Source: Roseiflexus sp. RS-1 (GTDB lineage: Bacteria; Chloroflexota; Chloroflexia; Chloroflexales; Roseiflexaceae). Taken from it: 64,000 nt of DNA. Under the pieces are notes generated by a model. That model did no database searches. It was not told the DNA's origin and saw only the letters and a list, made by a program, of their open reading frames with translations. Position numbers and translations under genes: made by a program. Shown piece after piece: positions 36,264-49,557 of the stretch (its first letter is position 1; every line of letters begins with the position of its first letter). The stretch is from positions 310,001-374,000 of the forward strand of contig NC_009523.1 of NCBI RefSeq assembly GCF_000016665.1, given 5' to 3'.

Positions 36264-37299
36264 ACAAAACGTGCAGCAGCCCGCCACACCATTGCCTACC
36301 GGCTATGCAGAACTGCTAGATAGCCTCAAATCACGCATTCGCCAGGCCCAGGTGCGCGCCGCCCTCTCGGTTAATCGCGAGTTGGTGTTACTCTACTGGC
36401 ATATTGGCCGAGATATTCTTCAGCGGCAAATACAGGAAGGCTGGGGCGCCAGAGTGATCGACCGCCTGGCGCAAGACCTTGGACGTGAATTTCCAGAAAT
36501 GAAGGGCGTTTCGCCGCGCAATCTCAAATACATGCGGGCGTTTGCCGAAGCCTGGACCGATGAGCACATTGTGCAAGAGGTGCTTGCACAAATTACCTGG
36601 TATCACAACATCACACTGCTGGAGAAAGTCAAAGACCCCGCCGATCGGCTTTGGTACGTCCAGCAGACCATCGAGCACGGCTGGAGCCGAAACGTGCTGG
36701 TGCACCAAATCGAGAGCGGACTCTACCAGCGGCAGGGAAAAGCAATCACCAATTTTGATCGCACCTTGACTTCACCCCAGTCAGACCTGGCGCGCTCGCT
36801 CCTCAAAGACCCCTACGTCTTCGACTTTCTCTCGCTTAGACCCGAAGCGCAAGAGCACGACCTGGAGCGCGCCCTTTTGCACCACCTGCGCGAATTCTTG
36901 CTGGAGCTGGGCAAGGGGTTTGCTTTCGTTGGCGAACAGTATCGCCTGGAAGTCGGTGGTGAAGAGTTCTATATCGACCTGTTGTTCTACCATTTGCGCC
37001 TTCGTTGCTATGTGGTCATCGAACTCAAGATCGGTGAATTCAAGCCAGAATATGCTGGCAAGGTGAATTTCTACCTCTCTGCAGTGGACGACCTATTGCG
37101 CCATCCTGAAGACCGCCCCAGCATCGGACTCATTCTGTGCAAGAGTCAGAACCGATTGGTGGTGGAGTATGCCTTGAGGGATATGAACAAGCCAATGGGT
37201 GTTGCGACCTACCGCCTCACTGGCGCCTTGCCTGCCGACATGCAAGCGAGCCTGCCGAGCATCGAGGAACTGGAAAAGGAGTTGGGCTATGACGCTTGA
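36256..37299 (+). CDS. DUF1016 / YhcG-type PD-(D/E)XK nuclease-domain protein
   Basis: A 347-residue protein of the YhcG (PDDEXK_nuclease DUF1016) family, typically found beside restriction-modification genes. The N-terminal DUF1016_N domain shows [16 protein letters not shown] and [22 protein letters not shown]. The central [15 protein letters not shown] and the C-terminal nuclease core [39 protein letters not shown] (D...ELK) are intact. The biochemical role is not settled in the family; a defence or recombination function is usually inferred. It overlaps the hsdM remnant by 8 nt and the MNT gene by 11 nt, so the three are co-translated. Confidence 0.9.
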   Translation: MAKQNVQQPATPLPTGYAELLDSLKSRIRQAQVRAALSVNRELVLLYWHIGRDILQRQIQEGWGARVIDRLAQDLGREFPEMKGVSPRNLKYMRAFAEAWTDEHIVQEVLAQITWYHNITLLEKVKDPADRLWYVQQTIEHGWSRNVLVHQIESGLYQRQGKAITNFDRTLTSPQSDLARSLLKDPYVFDFLSLRPEAQEHDLERALLHHLREFLLELGKGFAFVGEQYRLEVGGEEFYIDLLFYHLRLRCYVVIELKIGEFKPEYAGKVNFYLSAVDDLLRHPEDRPSIGLILCKSQNRLVVEYALRDMNKPMGVATYRLTGALPADMQASLPSIEELEKELGYDA

Positions 37300-37575
37300 G
37301 GATCTTTTGCAAGCGAAGCGGGAGGACATCCTGAAGGTGTGCGCCAGGTACGGCGTGCATAACGTGCATGTCTTCGGTTCCGTCGTCCGTGGGGAAGCCG
37401 ATGAACAGAGCGACATTGACCTGATGGTTGACTTCGAGCCGGGACGCAGTCTGCTCGACCATGCCGGACTGTGGCTTGAGCTTCAGGATCTGCTGGGGGT
37501 CAAGGTGGACGTGGTGAGCAGTCGCGGTATCAAGGCGCGTATCCGTGAGCGAGTGTTACAAGAGGCAGTCTCCTT

Positions 37576-37579
<4 letters not shown>
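37289..37579 (+). CDS. MNT-family nucleotidyltransferase antitoxin
   Basis: A 96-residue minimal nucleotidyltransferase. The active site FGSVVRGEADEQSDIDLMVDF has the GS...DxD arrangement. C-terminal VDVVSSRGIKARIRERVLQEAV is typical of MntA-type antitoxins, which inactivate a HEPN RNase partner (HepT) by adding nucleotides to it. The start ATG lies inside the end of the DUF1016 gene (11-nt overlap). The partner gene that should follow is destroyed, so this antitoxin is orphaned. Confidence 0.85.
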
Positions 37580-37942
<363 letters not shown>

Positions 37943-37950
37943 GCAGGGTA

Positions 37951-38006
37951 TATTAAACGGAAATAGGACACCGCTTAATAACGATCAGTCCTATTAAACG
38001 ATCGTT
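37951..38006 (+). promoter_or_regulatory. A+T-rich inverted repeats upstream of the fic gene
   Basis: AATAGGAC (37962-37969) and GTCCTATT (37988-37995) form an inverted repeat; TATTAAACG occurs twice (37951, 37993); AACGATCGTT (37997-38006) is a palindrome. The arrangement suggests a promoter with operator sites for the Fic protein. Confidence 0.45.
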
Positions 38007-38027
38007 GAATAACAAGGGCGCGGGACG

Positions 38028-39191
38028 ATGAAGCGAGGCTTGACTGGAGAATACCACATCACCCGCACAGGGGCCGAGGAGGTTCGTGCTTTCATTCCCT
38101 TCCCGCTTCCACCGAACCCTCCACTGGATCTTACGGGCCGCCGGGGTCGCTTGCTGGAGCAGGCGACGCTCGCTCTCGGTCGACTCGACAGCGTCACGCT
38201 TCTCCTGCCCGATCCCGGCATTTTCCTTTACGCCTACGTGCGGCGCGAGGCCTTGCTTTCCTCCCAAATTGAGGGCACGCAGTCCTCTCTCTCTGATTTG
38301 CTGCTCTTCGAGATGGAAGAAGCCCCCGGTGCGCCTGTCGAAGACGTTGTGGAGGTCTCTAACTACGTGGCCGCTTTGGAACACGGCTTAGAGCGCCTGC
38401 GCGATAGCTTCCCCTTTTCTAACCGTCTGATTCGAGAAATGCACGCAGTGCTGCTGTCGAGGGGCAGGGGGAGCGAGAAATTGCCCGGAGAGTTCCGGCG
38501 CACCCAGAATTGGATTGGAGGTACGCGTCCTGGTAACGCACACTTTGTCCCGCCACCGCCAGATAGGGTGGAAGACTGTATGGCAGATTTGGAGCGTTTT
38601 CTTCACGACCAGCACCTGCCCTACCCGACCATTGTTCGAGCGGCTCTGGCGCACGTGCAGTTTGAAACTATCCACCCGTTTTTGGATGGCAACGGGCGCA
38701 TCGGACGTCTGCTCATCGCTTTTATCCTGCATCACGAGGGTGTTTTGCAAAAGCCTTTGCTCTATCTGAGTCTCTATTTCAAGCAGCATCGCAGCGAGTA
38801 CTACCGACTGCTAGACCTGGTGCGAGCCGAGGGGGACTGGGAAGCCTGGCTTGATTTCTTCCTTGAAGGCGTCGTGCACACCGCACAAAATGCTGTTGAG
38901 ACCGCGCAGCGCCTGGTGGCTTTGTTCAAAGAAGACACACAAAAGATTCAGGCAGCGGGTCGGATGTCCAATACCGCATTGCGCGTGTTCAACGTGCTGT
39001 GCCAGCGACCGCTTCTGACCGTGAACGAAACCTGCAAGCGCGTAGGGCTGACATTCCCTGCGGTGGCCAAAGGCCTGGAAACGCTTGCCAGGCTCGGTAT
39101 CGCGCGAGAGCTCACTGGCCAAAAGCGCAATCGCATCTTTGCCTACGACCGCTACCTGGCAATTCTCAACGAGGGCACGGAACCGTTATGA
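38028..39191 (+). CDS. Fic family protein (AMP-transferase)
   Basis: A 387-residue Fic protein. The catalytic motif is TIHPFLDGNGRIGRLLIAF, the complete HPFxxGNGR. The self-inhibitory helix motif SSQIEGTQSSL (about residues 78-88) is present in the N-terminal domain, so activity is probably autoinhibited. A C-terminal winged-helix domain (FNVLCQRPLLTVNETCKRVGLTFPAVAKGLETLARLGIARELTG) may bind DNA. Fic enzymes transfer AMP to Tyr, Ser or Thr of target proteins. It has its own possible promoter. Its TGA overlaps an ATG in the hsdS frame. It is intact. Confidence 0.9.
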   Translation: MKRGLTGEYHITRTGAEEVRAFIPFPLPPNPPLDLTGRRGRLLEQATLALGRLDSVTLLLPDPGIFLYAYVRREALLSSQIEGTQSSLSDLLLFEMEEAPGAPVEDVVEVSNYVAALEHGLERLRDSFPFSNRLIREMHAVLLSRGRGSEKLPGEFRRTQNWIGGTRPGNAHFVPPPPDRVEDCMADLERFLHDQHLPYPTIVRAALAHVQFETIHPFLDGNGRIGRLLIAFILHHEGVLQKPLLYLSLYFKQHRSEYYRLLDLVRAEGDWEAWLDFFLEGVVHTAQNAVETAQRLVALFKEDTQKIQAAGRMSNTALRVFNVLCQRPLLTVNETCKRVGLTFPAVAKGLETLARLGIARELTGQKRNRIFAYDRYLAILNEGTEPL

Positions 39192-39229
39192 AGCCCGATA
39201 CTCGACAAAGGCAGGTGAGGAGTTGGGGT

Positions 39230-40192
39230 ATGACGGGTAAGTGGCGGCGGCATTCAGTAAGCACCCTGATTGAGCGAGGTGCGCTCATTGTAGGTGATGG
39301 CTACCGCGCAAAGAATGATGAACTGGCATCGTCTGGCTTGCCTTTTGCACGCGCAGGTAACATCAACAACGGCTTTCAGTTCGACGACGCAGACCACTTC
39401 CCAGAATGCAGCCTCTCACGAGTTGGGAACAAGATCAGCCAGCCCGGTGACGTCGTATTCACGTCAAAGGGTACCGTGGGGCGCGTTGCATTCGTCCGAC
39501 CGGATACACCCCGGTTCGTATACTCCCCTCAGCTCTGTTTCTGGCGGTCGGTTGACAAAGATTTGATCGATCCGCGCTTCCTATACTTCTGGATGTACAG
39601 CCACGAGTTCTTTGTCCAGTACAAGGGCGTAGCCGGGCAGACCGACATGGCGGAGTATGTCAGCCTCTCAGATCAGCGGCGAATGCATATCACGCTGCCA
39701 CCCCTCCCCGAACAACGCGCCATTGCCCACATCCTCGGCACGCTGGACGACAAGATCGAACTGAACCGGCGCATGAGCGAGACGCTGGAGCAAATGGCGC
39801 GGGCGCTGTTCAAGGCGTGGTTCGTGGATTTCGAGCCGGTGCGCGCGAAGATGGAGGGTCGCTGGCGGCGCGGCGAGTCGTTGCCGGGTCTCCCTGCCCA
39901 TCTCTACGACCTGTTCCCCGACCGCCTGGTGGATTCGGAGCTGGGGGAGATACCGGAGGGGTGGAGAGTTGGAACCGTAGACGAGGAATTTGATTTGACC
40001 ATGGGCCAATCACCGCCTGGTGACACCTACAATGAGATAGGAGATGGAGTGCCTTTCTACCAGGGAAGCTCAGATTTTGGCTTTCGTTTTCCAACGCGTC
40101 GCATGTACTGTACCGTGCCAACTCGACTTGCAAAGGCTGGAGATACATTGGTTAGCGTGCGTGCTCCTGTGGGCGATATCAACATACCTTGA
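39230..40192 (+). pseudogene. hsdS: hsdS, 5' part, interrupted by an insertion sequence
   Basis: The specificity subunit of a type I restriction-modification system. The first target-recognition domain (RHSVSTLIERGALIVGDGYRAKN...NKISQPGDVVFTSKGTVGRV) ends with [51 protein letters not shown], the conserved spacer. The second recognition domain begins at ELGEIPEGWRVGTVDEEFDLTMGQSPPGD and is cut after SVRAPVGDIN by the IS982-type element; true hsdS sequence stops at 40185. GAGGAG precedes the ATG at 39230; an earlier in-frame ATG at 39188 overlaps the fic stop. The reading continues in the fragment at 41099-41467. Confidence 0.88.
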
Positions 40193-41095
40193 TTGCTAGT
40201 TGACGACCACCGACACCTCTGGCACGATCGCGGTTGCCCAACCAACATCATCGCCAGGAGGAGCCGATGGACGCCTATTGGATTATAACTGCTTTTGTCG
40301 TGATCGACACGCTGATGGAACACCTGGGGCATCGCAGTGATGTGCGGGCGCAGGTCCCCGACTCCGAGATTCTGACGATTGCGGTCGTCGCCGCCAAGTA
40401 TGTTGGCAGTCATCACGAACGGGCGGCGCCGATGATGCGCGCGTTGGGCTATCTGTCGGGGCGGATCAGCGTCTCGCGCTTCAATCGTCGTCTGCATCAG
40501 CTCGCCGATTGGATGGCCTGGATTCCGGACGTGTTGGGGGAGGTGTTCACCACGGGCGACGTGTTCATTATCGATAGCCTCCCCCTGCCAGTCTGCCGTC
40601 GTGTGCGCGCCCGGCGCTGTCGGAAGGCGCGCGGGCGCGAATTCTGCGGGTAGTGCGCGGCGAAACGGGAGAAGGTCTTTGGATGGCGTGTGCATCTGGT
40701 CTGCCGCCCGGATGGCGTGCCCGTACGCGTGCAGATGCTGCCCGCAGGGGTGCACGACCTGACCCCAGTCCATGAACTGGCGTATGGCCTGCCCGCCGGG
40801 GCGCGGCGGTTGGGCGATAAAGCCTACAATAGCGCCGCTGATGAGGCCAGCATCCTGGCGGAGACGGGGGTGCGCCTGGTCCCGGTGCGCCGGGCGAACA
40901 TGCGTCCGCACGCCTGGTTTATGGACGCCATCGAATTGCGCGCGTATCGTCATACGATTGAGACGGTCAACAGTCAACCGGAGAAGATGGGCATTGAGCG
41001 GCTTTACGCACGTACCAATGCCGGGTTTGAACTGAAGGCGCCTTGATACGCGCTCATTGCACTCATCTGTACGAACATGAACTAGCAATCAAGGT
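40186..41095 (+). mobile_element. IS982-family insertion sequence (910 bp) inside hsdS
   Basis: Perfect 16-bp terminal inverted repeats: ACCTTGATTGCTAGTT (40186-40201) and its inverse (41080-41095). A 5-bp target duplication AACAT flanks them (40181-40185 and 41096-41100). Removing the element and one duplication restores the hsdS reading frame (…GDIN-MSLEE…). The transposase is of the IS982 type but carries two in-frame stop codons. Confidence 0.95.
40267..41046 (+). pseudogene. IS982-type transposase with two nonsense codons
   Basis: The frame starts MDAYWIITAFVVIDTLMEHLG, with DSEILTIAVVAAKYVG and ISVSRFNRRLHQLADW typical of IS982 transposases. The catalytic residues lie in VFIIDSLPLPV, RRLGDKAYNS and HTIETVNSQ. 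A TAG at 40651-40653 interrupts the conserved FCG-CAAKREKVFGWRVHL block. A TGA at 41044-41046 stops the frame just before the usual hydrophobic end (YALIALICTNMN). Both lie in the same frame without indels, so the protein is not produced in full. GGAGG-like AGGAGGAG lies just upstream of the ATG. Confidence 0.88.
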
Positions 41096-41098
41096 AAC

Positions 41099-41467
41099 AT
41101 GTCTCTGGAAGAATGCGCCATTGGGCGTGGCGTTGCTGCCGTGCGGCACAAGACAGGGAGCCGCTCGCATTCCTATCACTTTATGTGGTCTATCAGATCA
41201 GTGTTAGCGCGGTTCGAAGCGGAGGGGACGGTCTTCGGCTCGATTGGGAAAAAGGATTTCCACGCTATCACCTGTGTGAAGCCGTCTCGGGATCTTGTGT
41301 TAGCTTATGAAGCGTGCGTGTCGTCCCTTGATAATCGCATTGAAGTCAACGAACGCAAATCCCGCACCCTCGCCGCCCTGCGCGACACGCTGTTGCCAAA
41401 GCTCATCTCCGGCGCGCTGCGGGTGAAGGATGCGGAACGGTTTTTGGAGGAGCGGGGGGTATGCTAA
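41099..41467 (+). pseudogene. hsdS: hsdS, 3' part, after the insertion sequence
   Basis: Continuation of the second target-recognition domain (SLEECAIGRGVAAVRHKTGSRSHSYHFMW, GTVFGSIGKKDFHAI) and the C-terminal conserved region (LDNRIEVNERKSRTLAALRDTLLPKLISGALRV). Frame and content join exactly to the 5' part once the element and one AACAT copy are removed. Its stop overlaps the start of the next gene by 7 nt (ATGCTAA). Confidence 0.88.
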
Positions 41468-44400
41468 TTATCAATGAAAATCAGATTGACGAGTGGGTGC
41501 GTGCTAACGCACGGAATGCCCAGGGATTGATTGTCGAGCTTGTCTGGCGTCTTGTTGCTGCATCATGCCCTAAGCCACAAGAGCGTCGCTTTCCGTTAGC
41601 AGATAGCATTGGGCAACATGGCCCTGACGGCATATTGGATACCGTCCTTGGCTTCGATCCGTTCGTTCCCGATGGACGATCGCTCTGGGAAATTGGTACA
41701 GGTTTGAACGCCCGTGATAAAGCTATTGAGGACTATAACGGTCTCACAGCCGCGATACCAGAACATATCAGGAAAGACTCTACGTTTGTATTTGTGACCC
41801 CACTCTCTGCACGACGGAATTGGGAGTACACATGGAAGGAAAATGCCCAGGCTCGCTGGATTGAAGAACGTCGCGGTAGAGGTGAGTGGAAAGATATTCG
41901 AGTCATTGATGGAACCAAACTGATCGACTGGATTCATCATTTCCCAGCCATTGAATTGTGGCTTGCGGAGAAGATCATCCCTGGTTTACCTGCAAACCAG
42001 ATCGAAACGCTGGAACAACGTTGGGAGATCTTGAAATCTACAGGCGAGCCACCCTCACTAACTCCGGATGTATTTTTGGCTAATCGGGCCGAAGCCTGTG
42101 AAAAACTAAAGGAATTATTGGACGGAACGATTACTCAGCTCAAACTGACCACACACTTTCCTGACCAGATTGTTAATTTTGTCTCTGCTTATGTAGCATC
42201 GCTCGATGTTGAGGCTCAAAAGGAAGCTGTGACTCATTGTCTCGTCGTCAAAGGGGTCGAAGCCTGGGATACACTTTGTCACCAAAGAAACAAGCTCATT
42301 CTGATTGCGGACGCGTCTCTGGATTTGGTCGGTGAAACTGGGACAAGACTCATCCAGAAGGCACTTGGAGCAGGTCATGCTGTGGTGTTTGGTGGACCAC
42401 AGGGTGGGATCCCGACTCCAACGAGTGTGCCGCTGCCTAATCCGAGCGTATATCAGGTTCAGAAGGCTTTACAAAAAGCCGGGTACAATGAGGAACGAGC
42501 GCGAACGTTGGTACAAAGAAGTGGTGGAAATCTCGGTTCGTTGCTTCGATGTATGCAGAATCTCTCCCTATTGCCAGAATGGGCGAAGATATCAGATGCG
42601 GCAGATTTAGCTATTGCTCTGCTTTTGGGGTCCTGGCGTGACTCTTCAGAAGCAGACTGTAAGGTTGCGGAGGATCTGTCCGGGAAACCATACGAGGAAT
42701 GGATTGGAAAGATGCGTGAAATTGCCCTTCGCCCAGATACACCCCTGATCCACCAAGACGGAAACTGGAAGTTCATATCACGCTATGAAGGCTGGTACGC
42801 GCTGGGACTAAGGCTTTTTGATGAGCATTTGAACCGGTTCAAGGCAATCGCCGTTTCAGTGCTGCGGGAGCCGGATCCGCAATTTGAGCTGGAACCTGAA
42901 AAACGGTACCTGGCCAGTATCTACGGAAAAGTGCTGAAACACTCTCACCTTCTCCGTAATGGCATTGCGGAATCGTTGGCGCTACTCGGCAGTCATCCTC
43001 AAGCTCTGAAATTCTGCAGATCGGAGAAGGCCGAAGCGACGGCAATTCTGGCAGTACGTGAAATTCTGGCAGACGCTGACTGGGTGCGCTGGGCCAGTTT
43101 GAACGATCGAATGCCCTTGCTCGCGGAAGCAGCTCCGAGCGAATTTCTGGATGCGATTGAGGAAGCATTGCGGAAAGACCCTTGTCCGTTTGATGAGTTG
43201 TTTGCACAGGAAAGGGGCGGTTTTACCGGTCGTACTTATATTCCTGTCCTTTTGTGGGCGTTGGAGACGCTGGCGTGGGATGAACAATATCTGGTTCGGT
43301 CCTGTGTCGCCTTAGCTGAACTTGCCAGCCGTGATCCCGGAGGTCAGAGGGCTAATCGCCCGGCAAATTCACTTGCAACCATTTTACTGCCCTGGTTGCC
43401 ACAGACGCTTGCGTCTATTGAAAAACGCAAGGTAGCAGTAAAGACAATCCTCCTTAATGAACAGCCTGATATTGGCTGGAATCTGATCATTCAGCTTCTT
43501 CCCCATCAACATCAAATCTCTTCTAGGGCGCACAAACCAATCTGGCGCAAGACAATCCCAGATGATTGGAAAGAAGGTGTTACGAATCAGGAATACTGGC
43601 AGCAGGTGTCTTTTTATGCAGATCTTGCCGTGACTGCCGCAGGCCAGGATGCTGCTCGGCTTTCAACATTGATAGACCACTTCGATAAGTTGCCCCAAGC
43701 CGCTTTTGATCAACTTCTCCAGACTCTAGCCTCCGAACCCATTGCAGAACTCCCCAAAGAGCAACGACTTTTGATATGGAACCATCTCACCAGATTCACA
43801 AACAAACACCGACGGTTTTCCCTCGCGAAATGGGCATTGCCCGACGAACTGATTACCCACATTGAACAAGTTGCCCAGCAGCTTGCACCCGAAGATTCGT
43901 TCAATTTGTATCAGCACCTCTTTACTGATCGTGATTTCGATCTCTACGAAAAGAGTGGAGATTGGGAAGAGCAGCAAAAGAAACTCAACGAACGACGCGG
44001 CACAGCCATTTCAGAAATCTTCCAGCAAAATGGTATTGAAGGCGTCATCCGATTTGCCGAATCCGTTTCCTCACCTCGTAAGGTAGGGTTCGCACTTGGT
44101 GCTATTCCTGATCCGGTCATCGAGAAAACGCTTTTACCTCGCTTTCTGGACTCCGCAGACGACAAGCACAAGACGCTGGTGAGTAGTTTTATCTGGCGGC
44201 GTTGCCATCTCAAAGGTTGGGAGTGGTGCGATAGAATCGATACATCTGATTGGACACCAGCGCAAGTAGGGCAATTTCTGGCATGTTTGCCCTTTACCAA
44301 GGAAGCGTGGGATCGAGCTTCTACATGGCTTCAGATACACGAAAGTGAATATTGGACCCGCACTAGCGCCAATGCTTATCAGACCGATAACGATCTTACT

Positions 44401-45276
44401 ATTGCTGTTGAGAAACTCATTGAACATGGCAGGCCATGCGCGGCGATCGGTTGCCTGGACAGAATGCTTCACGACAAACAACAAATCGATACTAATCAAT
44501 GTGTTCGAGCGTTGCTCGCAGCGCTTTCCTCTAGTGAGTCCAAATACACCATAGACGGGTATCACATCGTCGAACTGATTAAGTTTCTTCAATCAGAGCC
44601 TACGGTTAACCAGGACGATCTTTTTAGAGTGGAGTGGGCATATCTCCCCTTGTTAGACTGGCATAGCGGAGCTGCACCCAAACTCCTTGAAAGTCGACTG
44701 GCCAATGTCCCCGAGTTTTTTTGTGAGGTCATTCGACTGATCTACCGTTCCAAGAAGGAAGATCAGCCGCCGAGAGAAACCACCGAGGAGTCAAGGGCAA
44801 TCGCAACAAATGCCTGGCGGCTACTGTATAAGTGGAGGACACCGCCGGGAACACAAGAAGATGGAACCTTCAGCGAAGAGCGCTTCACCGAATGGCTCCA
44901 AAGGGTAAAGGAAATCTGTACAGAATCTGGTCACCTTGAAGTTGCACTCGTCAATATTGGCAAGGTATTGATCTACACCCCACCCGATCCAGACGGCTTA
45001 TGGATACGCCGCGCTGTCGCTGCCGCATTGAATGACCGTGAAGTTGATGACATGCGTGCCGGTTTCAGCACAGGGACATACAACTCACGCGGTGTTCATT
45101 GGGTTGATCCAACCGGAAAGCCGGAGAGAGAGTTGGCTGAACAGTTCCGGAGAAAAGCCGAGGAAATAGAGAATGCCGGGTTTCATCGGTTTGCGGTTAC
45201 CTTGAGAGAGTTGGCAGGCGTCTACGACCGCGAAGCTGAACGCATCGTTGCTGAGCACCGGGAAGAGGAGAGTTGA
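41461..45276 (+). CDS. Unknown 1271-residue protein within the type I RM operon
   Basis: I cannot name the family. Residues 1-200 show a pattern that may be a PD-(D/E)XK-like nuclease domain: Glu26 in a first helix (QGLIVELVWRLV), GPDGILD around Asp56, and SLWEIGTGLNARDKA around Glu77-Lys87, followed by DSTFVFVTP and IRVIDGTKLIDWI. From about residue 200 (PSLTPDVFLANRAEACEKL) to about 350 the layout recalls a P-loop NTPase region, but no Walker A is visible. The remaining 900 residues look alpha-helical and repeat-rich. There is no signal peptide or membrane segment. The DNA is visibly richer in A+T than its neighbours. The start overlaps hsdS by 7 nt, so it was co-translated with the specificity subunit. 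Confidence 0.75.
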   Translation: MLIINENQIDEWVRANARNAQGLIVELVWRLVAASCPKPQERRFPLADSIGQHGPDGILDTVLGFDPFVPDGRSLWEIGTGLNARDKAIEDYNGLTAAIPEHIRKDSTFVFVTPLSARRNWEYTWKENAQARWIEERRGRGEWKDIRVIDGTKLIDWIHHFPAIELWLAEKIIPGLPANQIETLEQRWEILKSTGEPPSLTPDVFLANRAEACEKLKELLDGTITQLKLTTHFPDQIVNFVSAYVASLDVEAQKEAVTHCLVVKGVEAWDTLCHQRNKLILIADASLDLVGETGTRLIQKALGAGHAVVFGGPQGGIPTPTSVPLPNPSVYQVQKALQKAGYNEERARTLVQRSGGNLGSLLRCMQNLSLLPEWAKISDAADLAIALLLGSWRDSSEADCKVAEDLSGKPYEEWIGKMREIALRPDTPLIHQDGNWKFISRYEGWYALGLRLFDEHLNRFKAIAVSVLREPDPQFELEPEKRYLASIYGKVLKHSHLLRNGIAESLALLGSHPQALKFCRSEKAEATAILAVREILADADWVRWASLNDRMPLLAEAAPSEFLDAIEEALRKDPCPFDELFAQERGGFTGRTYIPVLLWALETLAWDEQYLVRSCVALAELASRDPGGQRANRPANSLATILLPWLPQTLASIEKRKVAVKTILLNEQPDIGWNLIIQLLPHQHQISSRAHKPIWRKTIPDDWKEGVTNQEYWQQVSFYADLAVTAAGQDAARLSTLIDHFDKLPQAAFDQLLQTLASEPIAELPKEQRLLIWNHLTRFTNKHRRFSLAKWALPDELITHIEQVAQQLAPEDSFNLYQHLFTDRDFDLYEKSGDWEEQQKKLNERRGTAISEIFQQNGIEGVIRFAESVSSPRKVGFALGAIPDPVIEKTLLPRFLDSADDKHKTLVSSFIWRRCHLKGWEWCDRIDTSDWTPAQVGQFLACLPFTKEAWDRASTWLQIHESEYWTRTSANAYQTDNDLTIAVEKLIEHGRPCAAIGCLDRMLHDKQQIDTNQCVRALLAALSSSESKYTIDGYHIVELIKFLQSEPTVNQDDLFRVEWAYLPLLDWHSGAAPKLLESRLANVPEFFCEVIRLIYRSKKEDQPPRETTEESRAIATNAWRLLYKWRTPPGTQEDGTFSEERFTEWLQRVKEICTESGHLEVALVNIGKVLIYTPPDPDGLWIRRAVAAALNDREVDDMRAGFSTGTYNSRGVHWVDPTGKPERELAEQFRRKAEEIENAGFHRFAVTLRELAGVYDREAERIVAEHREEES

Positions 45277-45434
45277 TCTTGTTCTCCGAATCCACCATCG
45301 AAGTCCGCCGCCCTCGCCTGGCTAGAAGCTTCTGGCTGGCAGGTTGCGCACACACTGACAGCCGGGCAGTGTTACTATGGCGTCGCGGCGCTGACGGGGC
45401 GGCTTCGCGACGCGCTGCTGCTCCAGATCATTCC
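45277..45434 (+). pseudogene. Fragment of an hsdR 5' end
   Basis: This stretch matches the start of the intact hsdR gene: CGAATCCACCATCGAA, then 31 identical bases from GCTAGAAGCTTCTGGCTGGC (45321-45351, versus 46527-46557), then weaker similarity to the GACGGGGCGGCTTCGCGACG part. It contains frameshifts and no useful frame. Together with hsdR it brackets the RhuM-Fic gene as a direct repeat. Confidence 0.85.
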
Positions 45435-45484
45435 CATTGAGTTGTGATGCCAGGCGTCGGAATTTTCTTTCAGGAGCGCGCCTG

Positions 45485-46470
45485 ATGAACGGGACGCCCG
45501 AAATTGTCATCTACGAAGGCGGCGAGGCGCGCGTCGAAGTGCGCGTCGAACGTGAAAACGTCTGGCTCAGCCTGCAGCAACTGGCTGATTTGTTTGGACG
45601 CGACAAGTCGGTGATTTCGCGCCATTTGAGGAATATCTTCGCCACGGGGGAGCTGGAGCGCGACTCAGTTGTTGCAAAAAATGCAACAACTGCCGCTGAT
45701 GGGAAAACCTACCTTGTCGAATACTATAGCCTCGACGCTATTATCTCCGTGGGCTACCGGGTAAACTCGACGCGCGCCACGCGCTTTCGCCAGTGGGCTA
45801 CACGCATCCTGCGCGACCATCTCCTGATTGGCTACACGCTGAACGAACGCCGACTGGCAGAGCGTGGTCTGGCAGAAGCGCAACAGGCAATCGCGCTGCT
45901 GGCGCGCACCCTTATGACCCACGCGCTCGTCACGAACGAAGGTCAGGCTGTGCTCGACGTGGTGCAGCGCTACACCCGCTCCTGGCAGTTGCTGCTGGCA
46001 TACGACGAACAGCGGTTGTCCGACCAGCCGCGACATGCCATCGCGCCACGTGCAGCACTGCCAGTAGAGGATGCCCGTGCTGCAGTGGCAAGCCTGCGCA
46101 ATGACCTCGTGGCGCGTGGCGAAGCCGGACCGCTTTTTGGCCAGGAACGGGGCGAGACCCTGGCTGGCATCCTGGGCGCGATTGAGCAGACCTTTGACGG
46201 TAAGCCCCTCTATCCAAGCGTCCAGATACGGGCAGCGCATCTGCTCTATTTCGTCATCAAGGATCATCCCTTCGCCGACGGCAACAAGCGCATCGACTCA
46301 CTGCTCTTTCTCGAATACCTGCGCCGAAATGGGTTACTGCTACGCGCTGATGGCGCGCCGCGTCTTGCCGCCAACGCTATGGTGGCGCTGGCTTTGCTCA
46401 TCGCCGAAAGCGACCGCACGCAGAAGGATCTGATGATCCGCCTGACCCTTAACCTTCTGGAGGACGACGA

Positions 46471-46474
<4 letters not shown>
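45485..46474 (+). CDS. RhuM-type DNA-binding protein fused to a Fic/Doc domain
   Basis: A 329-residue two-domain protein. The N-terminal part is of the virulence RhuM type ([32 protein letters not shown], then [32 protein letters not shown]). The C-terminal part has [24 protein letters not shown], the HPFxDGNKR motif of Doc-like Fic toxins, which modify proteins with phosphate or AMP. GGAG precedes the ATG at 45485. Its stop overlaps the hsdR start as ATGATGA. It sits between a duplicated hsdR end and hsdR, which implies insertion. A regulatory or toxin role is inferred. Confidence 0.85.

Positions 46475-49557
<3,083 letters not shown>

Noticed and set aside
40651-40653. TAG in the transposase as a recoded amino acid (pyrrolysine)
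   Set aside because: A second nonsense codon (TGA) follows in the same gene, and no Pyl machinery is visible; simple decay explains both.
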